Shown: one piece after another, positions 7,823-17,462 of the stretch | How the letters are laid out: every line of letters starts with the position of its first letter | How positions within the stretch are numbered: position 1 is the stretch's first letter | DNA from: Chromera velia | Lineage: Eukaryota > Sar > Chromeraceae | Direction of reading: 5' to 3' | NCBI GenBank assembly: GCA_018398765.1 | Contig: JAHBMJ010000818.1 | Coordinates: 5,001-31,331, forward strand | DNA length: 26,331 nt | Program-made: the position numbers and the translations under genes | The notes under the pieces: generated by a model | The model's database searches: none | What the model saw: only the letters and a program-made list of their open reading frames with translations | What the model was told of the DNA's origin: nothing

Positions 7823-10800
7823 TCTACATATGACTGATTTTCAACGTTACAGCCTTTTGTTATGTTTTGCTTTTGCAAGTGCACCTGAGAACCCTTAACG
7901 ATAGATAAAAGGCAGTGGTATAGATATGGAGAGGCGTCACACATAGGATACTACGTGTGTTCTTTAATCATACCTAAAGTCTATCCATCGGCTTGCAAGG
8001 ATCGGCGTAATACTGCGATTAATTGGCATGCTAATTTTGAGCTATTAATGTTTAGCTCGGCATGTATGCGAAGCTTCAGTCTCCGAAGGTTTTTGCATGC
8101 ATACGTTTTTTGTATGACGTTTAATCAGCATGTATTTGATAAATTCTGATTGAATCAGACAGCAGCCTATTGGATTGTACTGGATTATGGTAGATTGACC
8201 ATGTGCTTCTACCAACACATTTGTGCACAGACAATATAAGATCTCAGCTGTTGGAAGAGACTATCAATTTTTTAGAATCTCCATTATAGCTTAGTCACAG
8301 GGTTCGTACGTATATATAGAAAGTCTGTCAGTCCGGAAGGTCTCTTCCAGTCTCAGAACGAAACGGCCAGAAGTTCAACTCAGCTTGATATATAACTCAA
8401 ATGAAATTCCTGCATACATGCACGCCTTTGAATTTCTTGTAAGCGGCGCGCGGCGGCAGAGGCAGACGGCGTCCCTGGGCGCGCGGCTAGAGCATAGCTC
8501 CACTTGTCAAAGTGTTGCATAATTAATTTTGATGCATTGATTTGATGTATTTTGTGATCAAACAGTTGCATATGGTGTCTAATTTTAAAAACGAGGGTAT
8601 AGGCTATAGTACTACAGAGCGGTTTAGTGACGATTTTAGTTGTTCACCCCCCCTTTACCGGGGCTACGGCATGCTTCGGATCAAGGTATCTGGAGGAGTA
8701 TCAAGAGTTCATGCAGATATAGAATAGCGGGGGGGCAGTGGGACACGCATTAATTTTTTTTCTTCAGACGTTGTCTGAGCCCAAAGGGGGCCCGGGGGGT
8801 CAGTTTTAGTCGTGCCCCCAGCCCCTTTTCTTCGGAGGTGCGGTTCATAGCACGTCCCAGCATACTATGGCCCGCATACTGAGCCCCTTTTCCAGTTTTA
8901 GGACTGTCTTAATTCGTACGTCAGACTGCATGTTCTTAATTGCCGCGTACTTCTCCTAAAAAAAACTTAAGTTTCAGCAGGCTGTCTCAAAACCTTGAGG
9001 CAGGGGGGGAGGGGGGTTCAGGTAGCATCTGAAAAAGAAATTAATGCGCGGCTCCTCATATCTTACTATACTATATATAATACACCCAACCAGTTGGGTG
9101 AGTGCCTCGGGGGGTATCAGTGGTTTGAATTATAAGAGCTTACATGTGTATATACGTACGTACGTCTCGACCGCGCATGATGGTTTATGCAAGTGCGCGC
9201 TGTCTCAGGGCCCCCAGGCTGGGCTGAGCTATACTGAGCTGCCCTCCAAGGCGACTCCATGCGAGTAACTTGAGGGGCATGTATATATCGGTATATATTT
9301 AGCCGAGACGATCACAGCTCCGTGCAAGTTTCTATCATAATTAGTCATAATTTTGCATAACATCGATCCCCCACCCCCAAAATATAGAGAGTTGCGATAT
9401 GCGAATGCATGCGATCTCAGGGCCTCTCAGCTGATCTCAGCAAAGCTGAGCTGCCCCCCGAGGTGACTCGCGTCTGGATCTAACTGCGTGGACACCACCT
9501 ATACAGAAATTTACGTTTTCAAATTGGGTCCAAATCATGTGCAAATCTTACTGTACTTAGGCCCCGGCAATTTTGATTCGTATGCATATAGTTGCCATTT
9601 AGGCCCAACTAATTAAGCAACACATAAAAATTTCTGTATAAGACGGCCTGCGAATGTATACTCTGAAACTTTTTGAACGTCATTTTCCTTCAAATACCTT
9701 CAAAACTCAACTTGACTTGAGTTGCACAATTCAATCTGCTTACTGCACGGCAATTGTTGTCAGAGTGAACGCTTAGTACGTTCCAGCCTTGACTCTCTGA
9801 GTATGCTGGGACATGCGCTATGCATCCACGAACCCTCAAGTTTGAAAAGAAAAAGCATCCCAGCATGCACTGTTTACGACCCACCCCCACGATCAAAGGA
9901 TAATAAAGGATGGATAAGAACTTTTGTTTATACCCTCCACTCGACTACGGGAGCACCCACCACGATACATCGGCGTGCAGTCCGTACCTACTCTTGTGTA
10001 TGCATGGGGATGCGGCATATATAACAAAAACCTTGATCATCATACGTGTCCCCCAGAATATTTGCGGACAGTATACGTATACCCTGGACATTAATTTATG
10101 TCCATTTGTATGGTTTGACTTTCTTTTTCTTTTCTGCAAGCCTTCATGTAGGACCTGTATGGGCCGGCCCCAACTAAGTTAAACGAGCGTGCACCGTGGA
10201 GGAGAGGGACGCCACCGCTGCCGCCGCCTGGCGCCCTCTACATACGTGGATATAGAGAATGTACGTACTCATTCATGCATTGTTCCTCTGCATGCTCTTT
10301 TTCTTTCACGCTGCATATAAACTGACTGACTGTATCTGACTACGATGCCTAGCTGGACTTCGGTCAATCCATGAAACACTCCGGTAGTGAAAAAGTGTAT
10401 GTGAGAGATGAATAGAAAAACTGTTAGAAAACAAAGCAACGAGTAAACAGATAGGTAGCAACAGTATGTGTTGTTTACTCTTGCTTGGCTTAGTTGGCTA
10501 GGGAGACGCCCCCACCTCATGCTCAGGCGAGATGGTTAGTGAAAGGGAGAGATGGTCTTAGATTGGTCTCACACACCTAGGCACACATAGAATGGATACA
10601 AATTAATGTCCAGGTATATCCAAAGTATGGTAGCAAAAATTCTTTGAATTCTTTTTTCTCTTGAATGCAGGCCTTTGCTGCTCTCGCCGTCTCTACAAGA
10701 TACTCAAGGCATCTGATTCTCTCTCTGGGTGGCGCCACTCTAAAAGTCAGTCTTTTCCCTTTTGCCTTGGTTTTTACCTCCCTGCCTCCCTTCCCTTCCC

Positions 10801-10985
10801 TCTATATGTGCGTGGGGGCGGGGGACAGGTAGGTAGATAGGTTGCTGAGTGGGTGCATAGGTCGGTTTTTGCACAATTCTGCGATATCATATCGCTTCCT
10901 GGAGAGCAGATGACTGCAAATTTGGAATATAGAGCAGAGATCGCATATTATTTTCCGATAATTTACCAGGGGATGTGACTCAGAG
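7823..10985. other. Long region without a recognisable gene
   Basis: Only short open frames without protein-like sequence are seen. The region alternates AT-rich and GC-rich patches (GC-rich at 8440-8490 and 10200-10235), has several poly-G runs (8729, 8785-8800, 9003-9017) and palindromic hexamers such as GCATGC and TACGTA. A diverged repeat pair is listed separately. No tRNA or rRNA was recognised. Confidence 0.45.
9205..9475. repeat. Diverged direct repeat pair of about 65 bp
   Basis: Two copies, roughly 9205-9268 and 9412-9475, share TCTCAGGGCC, then CTGAGCTGCCC, then a GGCGACTC / GGTGACTC block in the same order. They differ at many positions. They are probably old copies of one repeat family; the function is unknown. 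Confidence 0.45.
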
Positions 10986-11816
10986 AACAGAATGGACTCC
11001 AAAGTAGAACTTAGTGGAATCCAAAGTAACTTTTAAATTTACTATATTCTAGCTTCATTATAAAGTAAATATAGGTTACTTGAAGCAATCTAGAGCCTTT
11101 TAAAGCATTTAAAATCGTTACCCCTGTGCAAATCTGCTCAAATATGCTTAAAAGACTGGTTGATTAGCTAGGGTGCATAGTGGGAAAAATTACGATCACC
11201 GCGGTATATAAAAGTTAATGAATATTACCTGCAAAGAAATACATAAGCACAACACTAATGGATATGCTCAAAAGCAACGTTTAGCGCCGCTAATCAACTA
11301 CAAAGAATTGCTTCTTCTGTAAGGGAAACAGTGCAAGAAGGAGGGCTTCACAGCTAGGCTGGTTAGACCGGACAGGAGGCGGTCAGCAGGGGTCGGAGAG
11401 AACAGAGCACAGAGATAACATAATTCTTTTTACAAAGAACTCACACTACACGGCGTAAAAGCTTGCAAATCGTTCTGCGTGTGTTAATGAGAAACTGTGA
11501 AAAAGAAGGACAGGTCCGTAGGTAGATCCAGATGTTTAAAGGGAGACCAGTACAGAGTGCCACAAATGAGAAAGGATGAACAAGTAAGGAGCACTTACGT
11601 CGGGATAGTATGGACTGCTTTCAAGGACTGACACACACGGAGCAAGTGGAAGATATTCAAATACATGAAAGCTGAGCGATTGGTCTAGGTGGAAAAATGT
11701 CTGGCACGACTGAGAGCTGTGCAAAGCTTCAGAAGAGGTGGTCAAAAAATGGAGGCTCCAGCAGACTCTCCATCGACCCTCTCTCAGTGACCTCCCTTGT
11801 ACGTTTCTGTCAAGCT
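10986..11816 (+). repeat. Left outer inverted arm of fold-back element
   Basis: The reverse complement of 13034-13873 with scattered substitutions and small indels. It passes through the landmarks CTAGCTTCATTATAAAGTAA, ACCGCGGTATATAAAAGTTA and GGCTTCACAGCTAGGCTGGT, each with a counterpart on the right. It stops matching near 11816-11824, where the insertion begins. Confidence 0.75.
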
Positions 11817-11824
11817 CCTAGCAG

Positions 11825-12619
11825 AACAAAAAAGCTGGATGCTAAGTAAATCATCATGCAAAGCAAGAAAGCGAGCCGCGCTTCCTTAACTGACCTGCAG
11901 GTGTCCTCAAGTCTCCGTCCACCAACACCTGCAAACACGGAGGGACAGGCGTTCATGCTTTGTGCAGTCAAAGAAGCACTTCTGTCCAGCTTATTCTGTG
12001 CGCACAAAGTCCCAAAGAAAAAATTAAGAGCCTAAGAAGCAGTGGGTTTGGACAGGCTGACCTAGGGGTTGATCCCGGGGCTCCCAAGACTGTGACCTAC
12101 AAGGAAAGATTAAGGAGAGCGATGAGGGCAGCAGTACTTTAACACCTAAATAAGGCCGGCAGCCCTTCCCCGCTTGAACAGAAGGAGCAGCAGCAAGCAA
12201 AAAGACGTTGAAAACAAGATCAAGACGGCTGGTGTCCACTGGATTCACCTGTAAGCTCCACTTCGTGCCGACCAAAGATGTTCCAGCAACACCCGTCTCC
12301 TCTAGAGCCCCGAAAGTGCACTCCCAAAAAAAAAGTCAAAACCGAGAAAACGCTTTATCACACATCTTCAAAAACTATCAGAAAACATCTGACAGAGCGC
12401 TTTTTATAGCAACATTTCTGTGGGAAAAGTCTGTTTGCTCAGAGGTTCAGGACTCCACAGTTTTGAATCTGTGGACCTTCAAGACGAATAGGAGACTTGA
12501 GACCTGATTATTGGCCAACAGAGGCAAAGTTGGCTGCATGTGTTGAAGGGGTAGGGTGCTGCCACCCCCTCTGGCCCCATGGCGGCGCCTCCCAGACCCA
12601 TGATAAGCCCATGTCTGGA
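11825..12619. mobile_element. About 795-bp insertion in the left arm
   Basis: This segment has no counterpart in the right arm, where the outer arm runs straight into the central palindrome. It is flanked by CCTAGCAG (11817-11824) and CCTGGCAG (12620-12627), a 7-of-8 match that could be an old target duplication. It holds no convincing ORF and no inverted ends. A small hairpin, GCCAAC with GTTGGC, lies at about 12513-12532. It could be a nested non-autonomous insertion, or original sequence lost from the right arm. Confidence 0.45.
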
Positions 12620-12620
12620 C

Positions 12621-13031
12621 CTGGCAGCGGGGGGGTTAAACTTTGACCCCCCTTGCCCAAGGTTCAGAAGTGCGGACTTCTGAACCTCGGGGGGGGGGGG
12701 GTATGGCCTGGGTGTCCGACCCAACTCGAGGTCTGGGGACCCTGACCCAAAATAGTTAGGGAAGGTGTTCTGAGACTGTTTTGGGTCAGGAACCTCGAGT
12801 TGGGTCAGAAACCCCCCCCCCCCCCNGGGGGGGGGGGGGGTTTCTGACCCAACTCGAGGTTCCTGACCCAAAACAGTCTCAGAACACCTTCCCTAACTAT
12901 TTTGGGTCAGGGTCCCCAGACCTCGAGTTGGGTCGGACACCCAGGCCATACCCCCCCGCCCCCGAGGTTCAGAAGTCCGCACTTCTGAACCTTGGGCAAA
13001 GGGGGTCAAAGTTTAACCCCCCCGCCGCCAG
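12621..13031. repeat. Near-perfect palindrome centred on an N
   Basis: The symmetry axis is exactly position 12826, which is an N flanked by 14 C on the left and 14 G on the right. Each arm is about 205 bp and differs from the other at only about four sites. Each arm itself contains smaller hairpins: GGTTCAGAAGT / ACTTCTGAACC around GCGG (12661-12686 and its mirror), and GACCCAACTCGAGGT at 12718-12732 facing its reverse complement at 12792-12806. These are mirrored again at 12846-12860 and about 12920-12934. It could form a large cruciform, or be an assembly mirror artefact. Confidence 0.8.
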
Positions 13032-13033
13032 CA

Positions 13034-13873
13034 AGTTGACAGAAACGCACAAGGGAGGTCACTAAGAAAGGGTCGATGGAGAGTCTGCTGGAGCCTCCAT
13101 TTTTTGACCACCACTTCTGAAGTTTTGCACAGCTCTCAGTCCTGCCAGACATTTTTCCACCCAGAACAATCGCTCAGCTTTCATGTATTTGAATGTCTTC
13201 CACTTGCTCCGTGTGTGTCAGTCCTTGAAAGCGGTCCGTACTATCCCGACGTAAATGCTTCTTACTCGTTTATTCTTTCTCATTTGTGACACTCTGTACT
13301 AGTCTCCCTCTAAACATCTGGATCTACCTACGGACCTGTCCTTCTTTTTCATAGTTTCTCATTGACATACGTAGAACGAGTTGCAAGCTTTTGCGCCGTG
13401 TAGTGTGAGTTCTTTGTGAATAGCATTATGTTGTCTCTGTACTATGTTCTTTGGAATCCTCTCCCATCCCTGCTGACCACCTCCTGTCCGGTCTGACCAG
13501 CCTAGCTGTGAAGCCCTCCTTCTTACACTGTTTCCCTTGCAGAAGAAGCAATTTTTTGTAGTTGATTGGTGGCGCTAAACATTGCTTTTGAGCATATCTA
13601 TTAGTGTTGTGCCTGTGTATTTCTTTGCAGGTAATATTCATTAACTTTTATATACCGCGGTGATCATAATTTTTCCTACTATGCACCCTAGCTAATCAAC
13701 CAGTCTTTTGAGCACATTTGAGCAGATTTGCACAAGAGTAACGATTTTAAATGCTTTAAAAGGCTCTAGATTGCTTCAAGTAACTTAGTTTTACTTTATA
13801 ATGAAGCTAGAATATAGTAAATTTAAAAGTTATTTTGGATTTCACTAAGTCCTACTTAAGAGTCCACTCTGTT
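13034..13873 (-). repeat. Right outer inverted arm of fold-back element
   Basis: Mirror of 10986-11816. It joins the central palindrome with no inserted sequence, which shows the arrangement before the left-arm insertion. Just outside its end lie CAAAATACGGCCGTTTTG (13880-13897) and GGTCACGGTGACC (13897-13909), two short palindromes of unknown role. Confidence 0.75.
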
Positions 13874-14920
13874 AAAGGTCAAAATACGGCCGTTTTGGTC
13901 ACGGTGACCTTAATGGGGCGCATAGAATCTGATATAAAAAAGAGCAATGGGGAGGAAAACTGCAATGAGAAGTGAGTCTTTCTGTGAATAAAAGTAGCAG
14001 GCGAGACAAGAAGGGAATACAAGGAGGGGAAATGTGTGTGTGCTTCTCTATACGTACGTGTGTCTGTTTTATTGCATAGGTCCCAAGATGCCTGTAAAAA
14101 GAGAAAAGAATGTGATCAGTATGGGGAGCAAAAGAGGTGAGGAAGGGAATTTGTATATTTTATATCTACTGGTGTTTGTTTGTATAAAGAGACAGAGGGG
14201 CGTAAAAAGAAAGGTATGACAGCAGAGAGTGATGAAAGGTTAAACAAGTGGGAGGGAAAAGGAAGTGTACTGGCTGTTCTTTGCTGATCTCAAAAAAATT
14301 GTGGAAGGGTACCCATTTCAGTCGTACTCTGGGAGTGGCACCAGAAAACCTCTTATGAATAAGCTAGAGAGAGCAAGCAGAAGGGAAGCCAAACAAGGAG
14401 AGAGCATAACTGGGTCATTAACTCTAGGGGGGGCACTTCAGCTGGTTACACCATGGTTACTGACCCTACACCTCCCCCCCTACAACGTGTGACATGTAAC
14501 CATCAGTCAAAAGTGGTGCCAATCAATTAGTTACGTTTGATTACTCACAAAACTGGCTTCAAGATTGTTAAACAATTCAGGTTATGATCAAAAATGATAG
14601 AAAATGATGTGTCACACTCACTTTGCCCCCAAACCCCCCGTAACCGGGTAACCCGTAACCTTTTTTGACCTCCCTCAAAAATAAAGTAACCTCCCTCAAG
14701 AAGCATTCAAACGTGTTCTAAACATCATTTTAAATGTTTTTAAAAGTTAAAAATTTGGTTGGTTACTAAGCTTAAAATGCTTGTAACCGGGTAACCTGTA
14801 ACCTCTTTGTATAACAAAAATAAAAAGGGGGTAACCTAAAGTAACCACGTAGCCTACACTTCAAAAACATCAGATTTCAACGTAACTGTCTGAAAAGAAA
14901 AAACAGAAGTCTGACTGTGT
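13874..14920. other. Non-coding region with GTAACC motif cluster
   Basis: No convincing gene is seen; the short frames at 14034-14219 and 14265-14492 lack protein-like features. Between 14444 and 14846 GTAACC or GGTTAC occurs about twelve times, often in tight groups such as GTAACCGGGTAACCTGTAACC-type clusters at 14640-14660 and 14783-14803. The spacing is irregular, so this is not a simple tandem repeat. Confidence 0.5.
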
Positions 14921-15572
14921 TTGTTCTTTTTTTTGTTGTCTCTTGTGCACATGAAGAAAAGAAGGGAGAAGAGGAAACATGCAGTCTGTCTATCTGCCCA
15001 CCTTGTCTGGGTTACAGTGAGGCTCTGTTATCTTTTTTATTCGTCTTTCTTCTTCGTCTGTTGTATTTTTGAAGAGAAAGATGAAAGACAGCATACAGAT
15101 ATGGGGTCTGTCTGTCTGTCTGTTGTGTTCATGAAGAAAAGAAGGGAGAAGAAGAAGAAATATTTAGTCTGTCTGTTTGAAAGAGAGAAAAAAAAAAAAA
15201 AAGACGATGGAGTCTATCTTTTCTTTCCTTCTCACTCTCTCTCCCTCCCTCCCTCCCTCCCTCCCTCCCTCATTCTTTCTTTCTTTCTTTCTTTATTGCG
15301 GTCGGTCTGTCTGTCTGTCTGAAGACAAAAGAGAGAAGAAAAAAAAAAGAAGTCGTATAGTCTGTCCTTCTCAAGTGTCTACATGGAAGGGAGAAGAGAG
15401 GGTGACAGTAAGAAATTTGTTTTCTCCCTCCCTCACACATACACACATACACACACACTGTGCGTGTGTGTGAGAGAGAGATAGGGGGCGGAGGGGGAAA
15501 GGGAGAGAGAGCGCGCAGAGAGAGAAAAAGAGAGAGGGGGGGGGGAGGGGGGGAGGGAGAGAGAGCGCGCAG

Positions 15573-15611
<39 letters not shown>

Positions 15612-15700
15612 CAATGGCTTGGGCATATAAGTATCCGTCCGTCCGTACGTGTGTGCGTGTGATGGTTTCCAGACCAAATCTTTAAGTGAAACTTCTGAGA
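14921..15700. repeat. Microsatellite and low-complexity tract
   Basis: Contains imperfect repeats of CATGAAGAAAAGAAGGGAGA (14950 and 15131), TCTGTCTGTCTG runs, a CCCT / CTTT block at 15240-15295, GA-rich sequence at 15470-15570, and a GT run at about 15580-15610. Open frames here are translations of simple repeats. It lies just upstream of the first recognised exon and may be intronic or promoter-proximal. Confidence 0.75.
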
Positions 15701-15821
15701 AACGAGGGCTCCCAATCCTATCTAACGAGAAAAGGACAGACTAATTCAGAAAGCTTTGCCGCTGCCCCTTTGTCTCAGACTGTCAATTGTTGTATCCTCT
15801 GTGTGTGCCGGGTTCTTGCAG

Positions 15822-16109
15822 CGTCGCATTTGGATGATTCCATTTTATGAGTGCTCATATGTCATCAGAGACGAGTCATCAGAGTTGGGCATATCCCTGC
15901 ATACTGTGGATGACTGCCATTCGCCACCATCGAAGATGTGTAAAGGTGTCAAGCTCGACTGGTCGCGGCTCCCTACTGGCGTGTCCGAGAAGCACCAGTG
16001 GCAGAAGAATCTCAACAAGTTCAGGAAGATCAAAGCCATGCTCGAAGCCGCCATCGGGTTGTCCAAAGCAGAACTGCTCCTGCCTAGGCTCCTGCTCATG
16101 AGCATTCAG
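15822..16109 (+). CDS. Exon of an uncharacterised protein
   Basis: A 288-nt exon (96 codons, phase 0 at both ends), bounded by acceptor TTCTTGCAG (ending 15821) and donor CAG|GTAGGA (from 16110). The protein begins RRIWMIPFYECSY and ends KAELLLPRLLLMSIQ. It has an acidic and His-containing first half and a Lys-rich helix-like segment (KNLNKFRKIKAMLEAA) in the second. No domain is recognised. The Met at 15834 could be a start if this is the first coding exon, but the well-formed acceptor suggests an upstream exon hidden in or beyond the repeat tract. Confidence 0.6.
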
Positions 16110-16258
16110 GTAGGAAACATAATCGAAATACTCTCTTTCTGGCAACTTAGGTAAATTTTGCTTCGTCTCTCTCTCCCGCCCCATCTCTTTCCTCGCCTTC
16201 CGCCTCCCGCCATCTGTGTCCCTAGGTCTCCGTGTCCCCGTCCTTCTCTTCGTGTGTA

Positions 16259-16294
<36 letters not shown>

Positions 16295-16420
16295 AAAGGC
16301 TGAAGAAACAAAAGAACGATGTGTCGTGTCTTTCCGTATGTCTGCGTCTTCAGATTCAATCAGAGCTGGCACATATTGATTGCACTCCCACTGTCTGTTT
16401 GCCGTACGTGACACATGCAG

Positions 16421-16492
16421 ACTTTTTTCAGGCACGCGAAAGTGAAGTCGTGGAAATTCTGGGCAAGACCAACCTGCTTTAAGCAAGAGAAG
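16421..16492 (+). CDS. Probable second exon, boundaries uncertain
   Basis: The intron after 16109 contains a long CT run (16258-16293). Three possible acceptors follow: 16353, 16420 and 16431. The donor AAG|GTAGGA at 16493 has the same form as the previous donor. Only the acceptor at 16420 gives a 72-nt exon open through to that donor in phase 0. Acceptors 16353 and 16431 both stay in another frame that reads ARESEVVEILGKTNLL and stops at TAA 16480-16482, ten bases before the donor. That frame is more protein-like, so the gene, or one isoform, may end there. Confidence 0.4.
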
Positions 16493-16985
16493 GTAGGAAT
16501 TTTTCGCTTCTTTCTGACTGGTGCGATCTGACAGCCCGAATAAAGTCGCCCAAATTCTAAATTAGACAGAAAAGTACTAAGAGATATGCAGAGAACACAG
16601 AAAACCATGCGGATCTAGCTGAGGAACTTCAATGTCCGATAGAAGCAGTTCGGATAAGCAGACACATAAGTGGACAGAAAAAACGAAAGGAAAATGACTT
16701 TCAAACGCCTTTCTTTCCCTGTCCCAGCTCTGTTTTCTGGCCTCCTTGTTTTTGTCAGATTGCTTTTCAGACAATGTGATCGGTGTCTCAATCGTATATA
16801 GCTCGCAATGGTAAATGCCTTTCGGATTGCTTTTCTTTGCTTTAATTCACTTCATTGTACTTCTCCGGTAACTGGTCGTGCAGATGGATCCGAACGTTGC
16901 CATTGAAGCGATGGCAAAGCAAGCCAACGACCACATTTGAAAGGCTTTGACCTGGTCGGTGGAGCGCGGTGGAACACATACCCAG

Positions 16986-17462
16986 GTGACGCAGGAGGAC
17001 AACAAGCTCGTCAACAAGACGTACAGTTGCCTGGATGAGAACTTTGCGTCCCCCGCGTCGTGGCTCCACTATGCAGGGACGAAACATGAAGGCCCCACTA
17101 TTGGGTACGGCAAAACCAAACTCCGCCAAGACAGAGCATACTACGTGTACGACCACGAGAAGCACAACATGACGCTAGAGTACAATTTGCAGCTCCGACA
17201 CGGACCGTGCTTCACAGAGGAGGTTTGTGACTGGTTCCTGAAAGAAAAGGATCCTCACTTCCCTCAGTGCACAAAGTGGGACCCTGAACACCCGGACCGC
17301 CTTGCGTTGGCGGACATTTACATGTGTAATGAGACTAATCAGGAGGCCCAGGGTGATCAAATTAATTGGAAGTGGGATAAGGGCCAAATGGTCAAAACCT
17401 ATGATATCCAAGGGTGTGACAAGCCAGATGACTTCTCTGCTTACGACATGCTGAAAGTCTGA
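16986..17462 (+). CDS. Uncharacterised protein, C-terminal exon
   Basis: Open to the TGA at 17460-17462. The sequence is strongly protein-like: YYVYDHEKHNMTLEYNLQL, then FTEEVCDWFLKEKDPHFPQC, and DKPDDFSAYDMLKV at the end. It has several Cys residues and three N-x-T sequons (NKT, NMT, NET), which would suit a secreted or luminal domain, though no signal peptide is seen. The start shown uses acceptor CCCAG (ending 16985), which keeps phase 0 with the previous exon and avoids an in-frame TGA at 16938-16940. An alternative acceptor, GTGCAG at 16881-16883 just before ATG 16884, gives MDPNVAIEAMAKQANDH and then meets that TGA. No family is recognised. Confidence 0.6.
   Translation: MTQEDNKLVNKTYSCLDENFASPASWLHYAGTKHEGPTIGYGKTKLRQDRAYYVYDHEKHNMTLEYNLQLRHGPCFTEEVCDWFLKEKDPHFPQCTKWDPEHPDRLALADIYMCNETNQEAQGDQINWKWDKGQMVKTYDIQGCDKPDDFSAYDMLKV

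Larger units (their letters stand above)
10986..13873. mobile_element. Fold-back element with arms of about 1 kb
   Basis: The left end AACAGAATGGACTCC... is mirrored at the right end ...AGTCCACTCTGTT. The mirror continues inwards for about 830 bp on each side (10986-11816 and 13034-13873). It then resumes as a central palindrome (12621-12825 and 12827-13031). By eye the outer arms match at roughly nine bases in ten, and the central palindrome differs at only a few bases. No transposase ORF is present: the mirrored short ORFs (11536-11745 minus, 13104-13289 plus) differ at many amino-acid positions, so they are not under protein constraint. Fold-back and long-TIR DNA transposons have this form and are usually moved by enzymes encoded elsewhere. 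No target-site duplication was found at the outer ends. Confidence 0.7.

Noticed and set aside
7823-10985. Search for a tRNA, 5S rRNA or CRISPR-like array
   Set aside because: No cloverleaf with a GTTCRANYC box and no regularly spaced short repeats were found by eye.
12479-13065. Two facing ORFs with identical protein starts around 12826
   Set aside because: They are the same sequence read from each arm of the palindrome, passing through poly-G/C and an N; not a duplicated gene.
14921-15473. Open frames of 98-135 codons over the repeat tract
   Set aside because: They are translations of CT, GT and GA microsatellites in several frames and strands.
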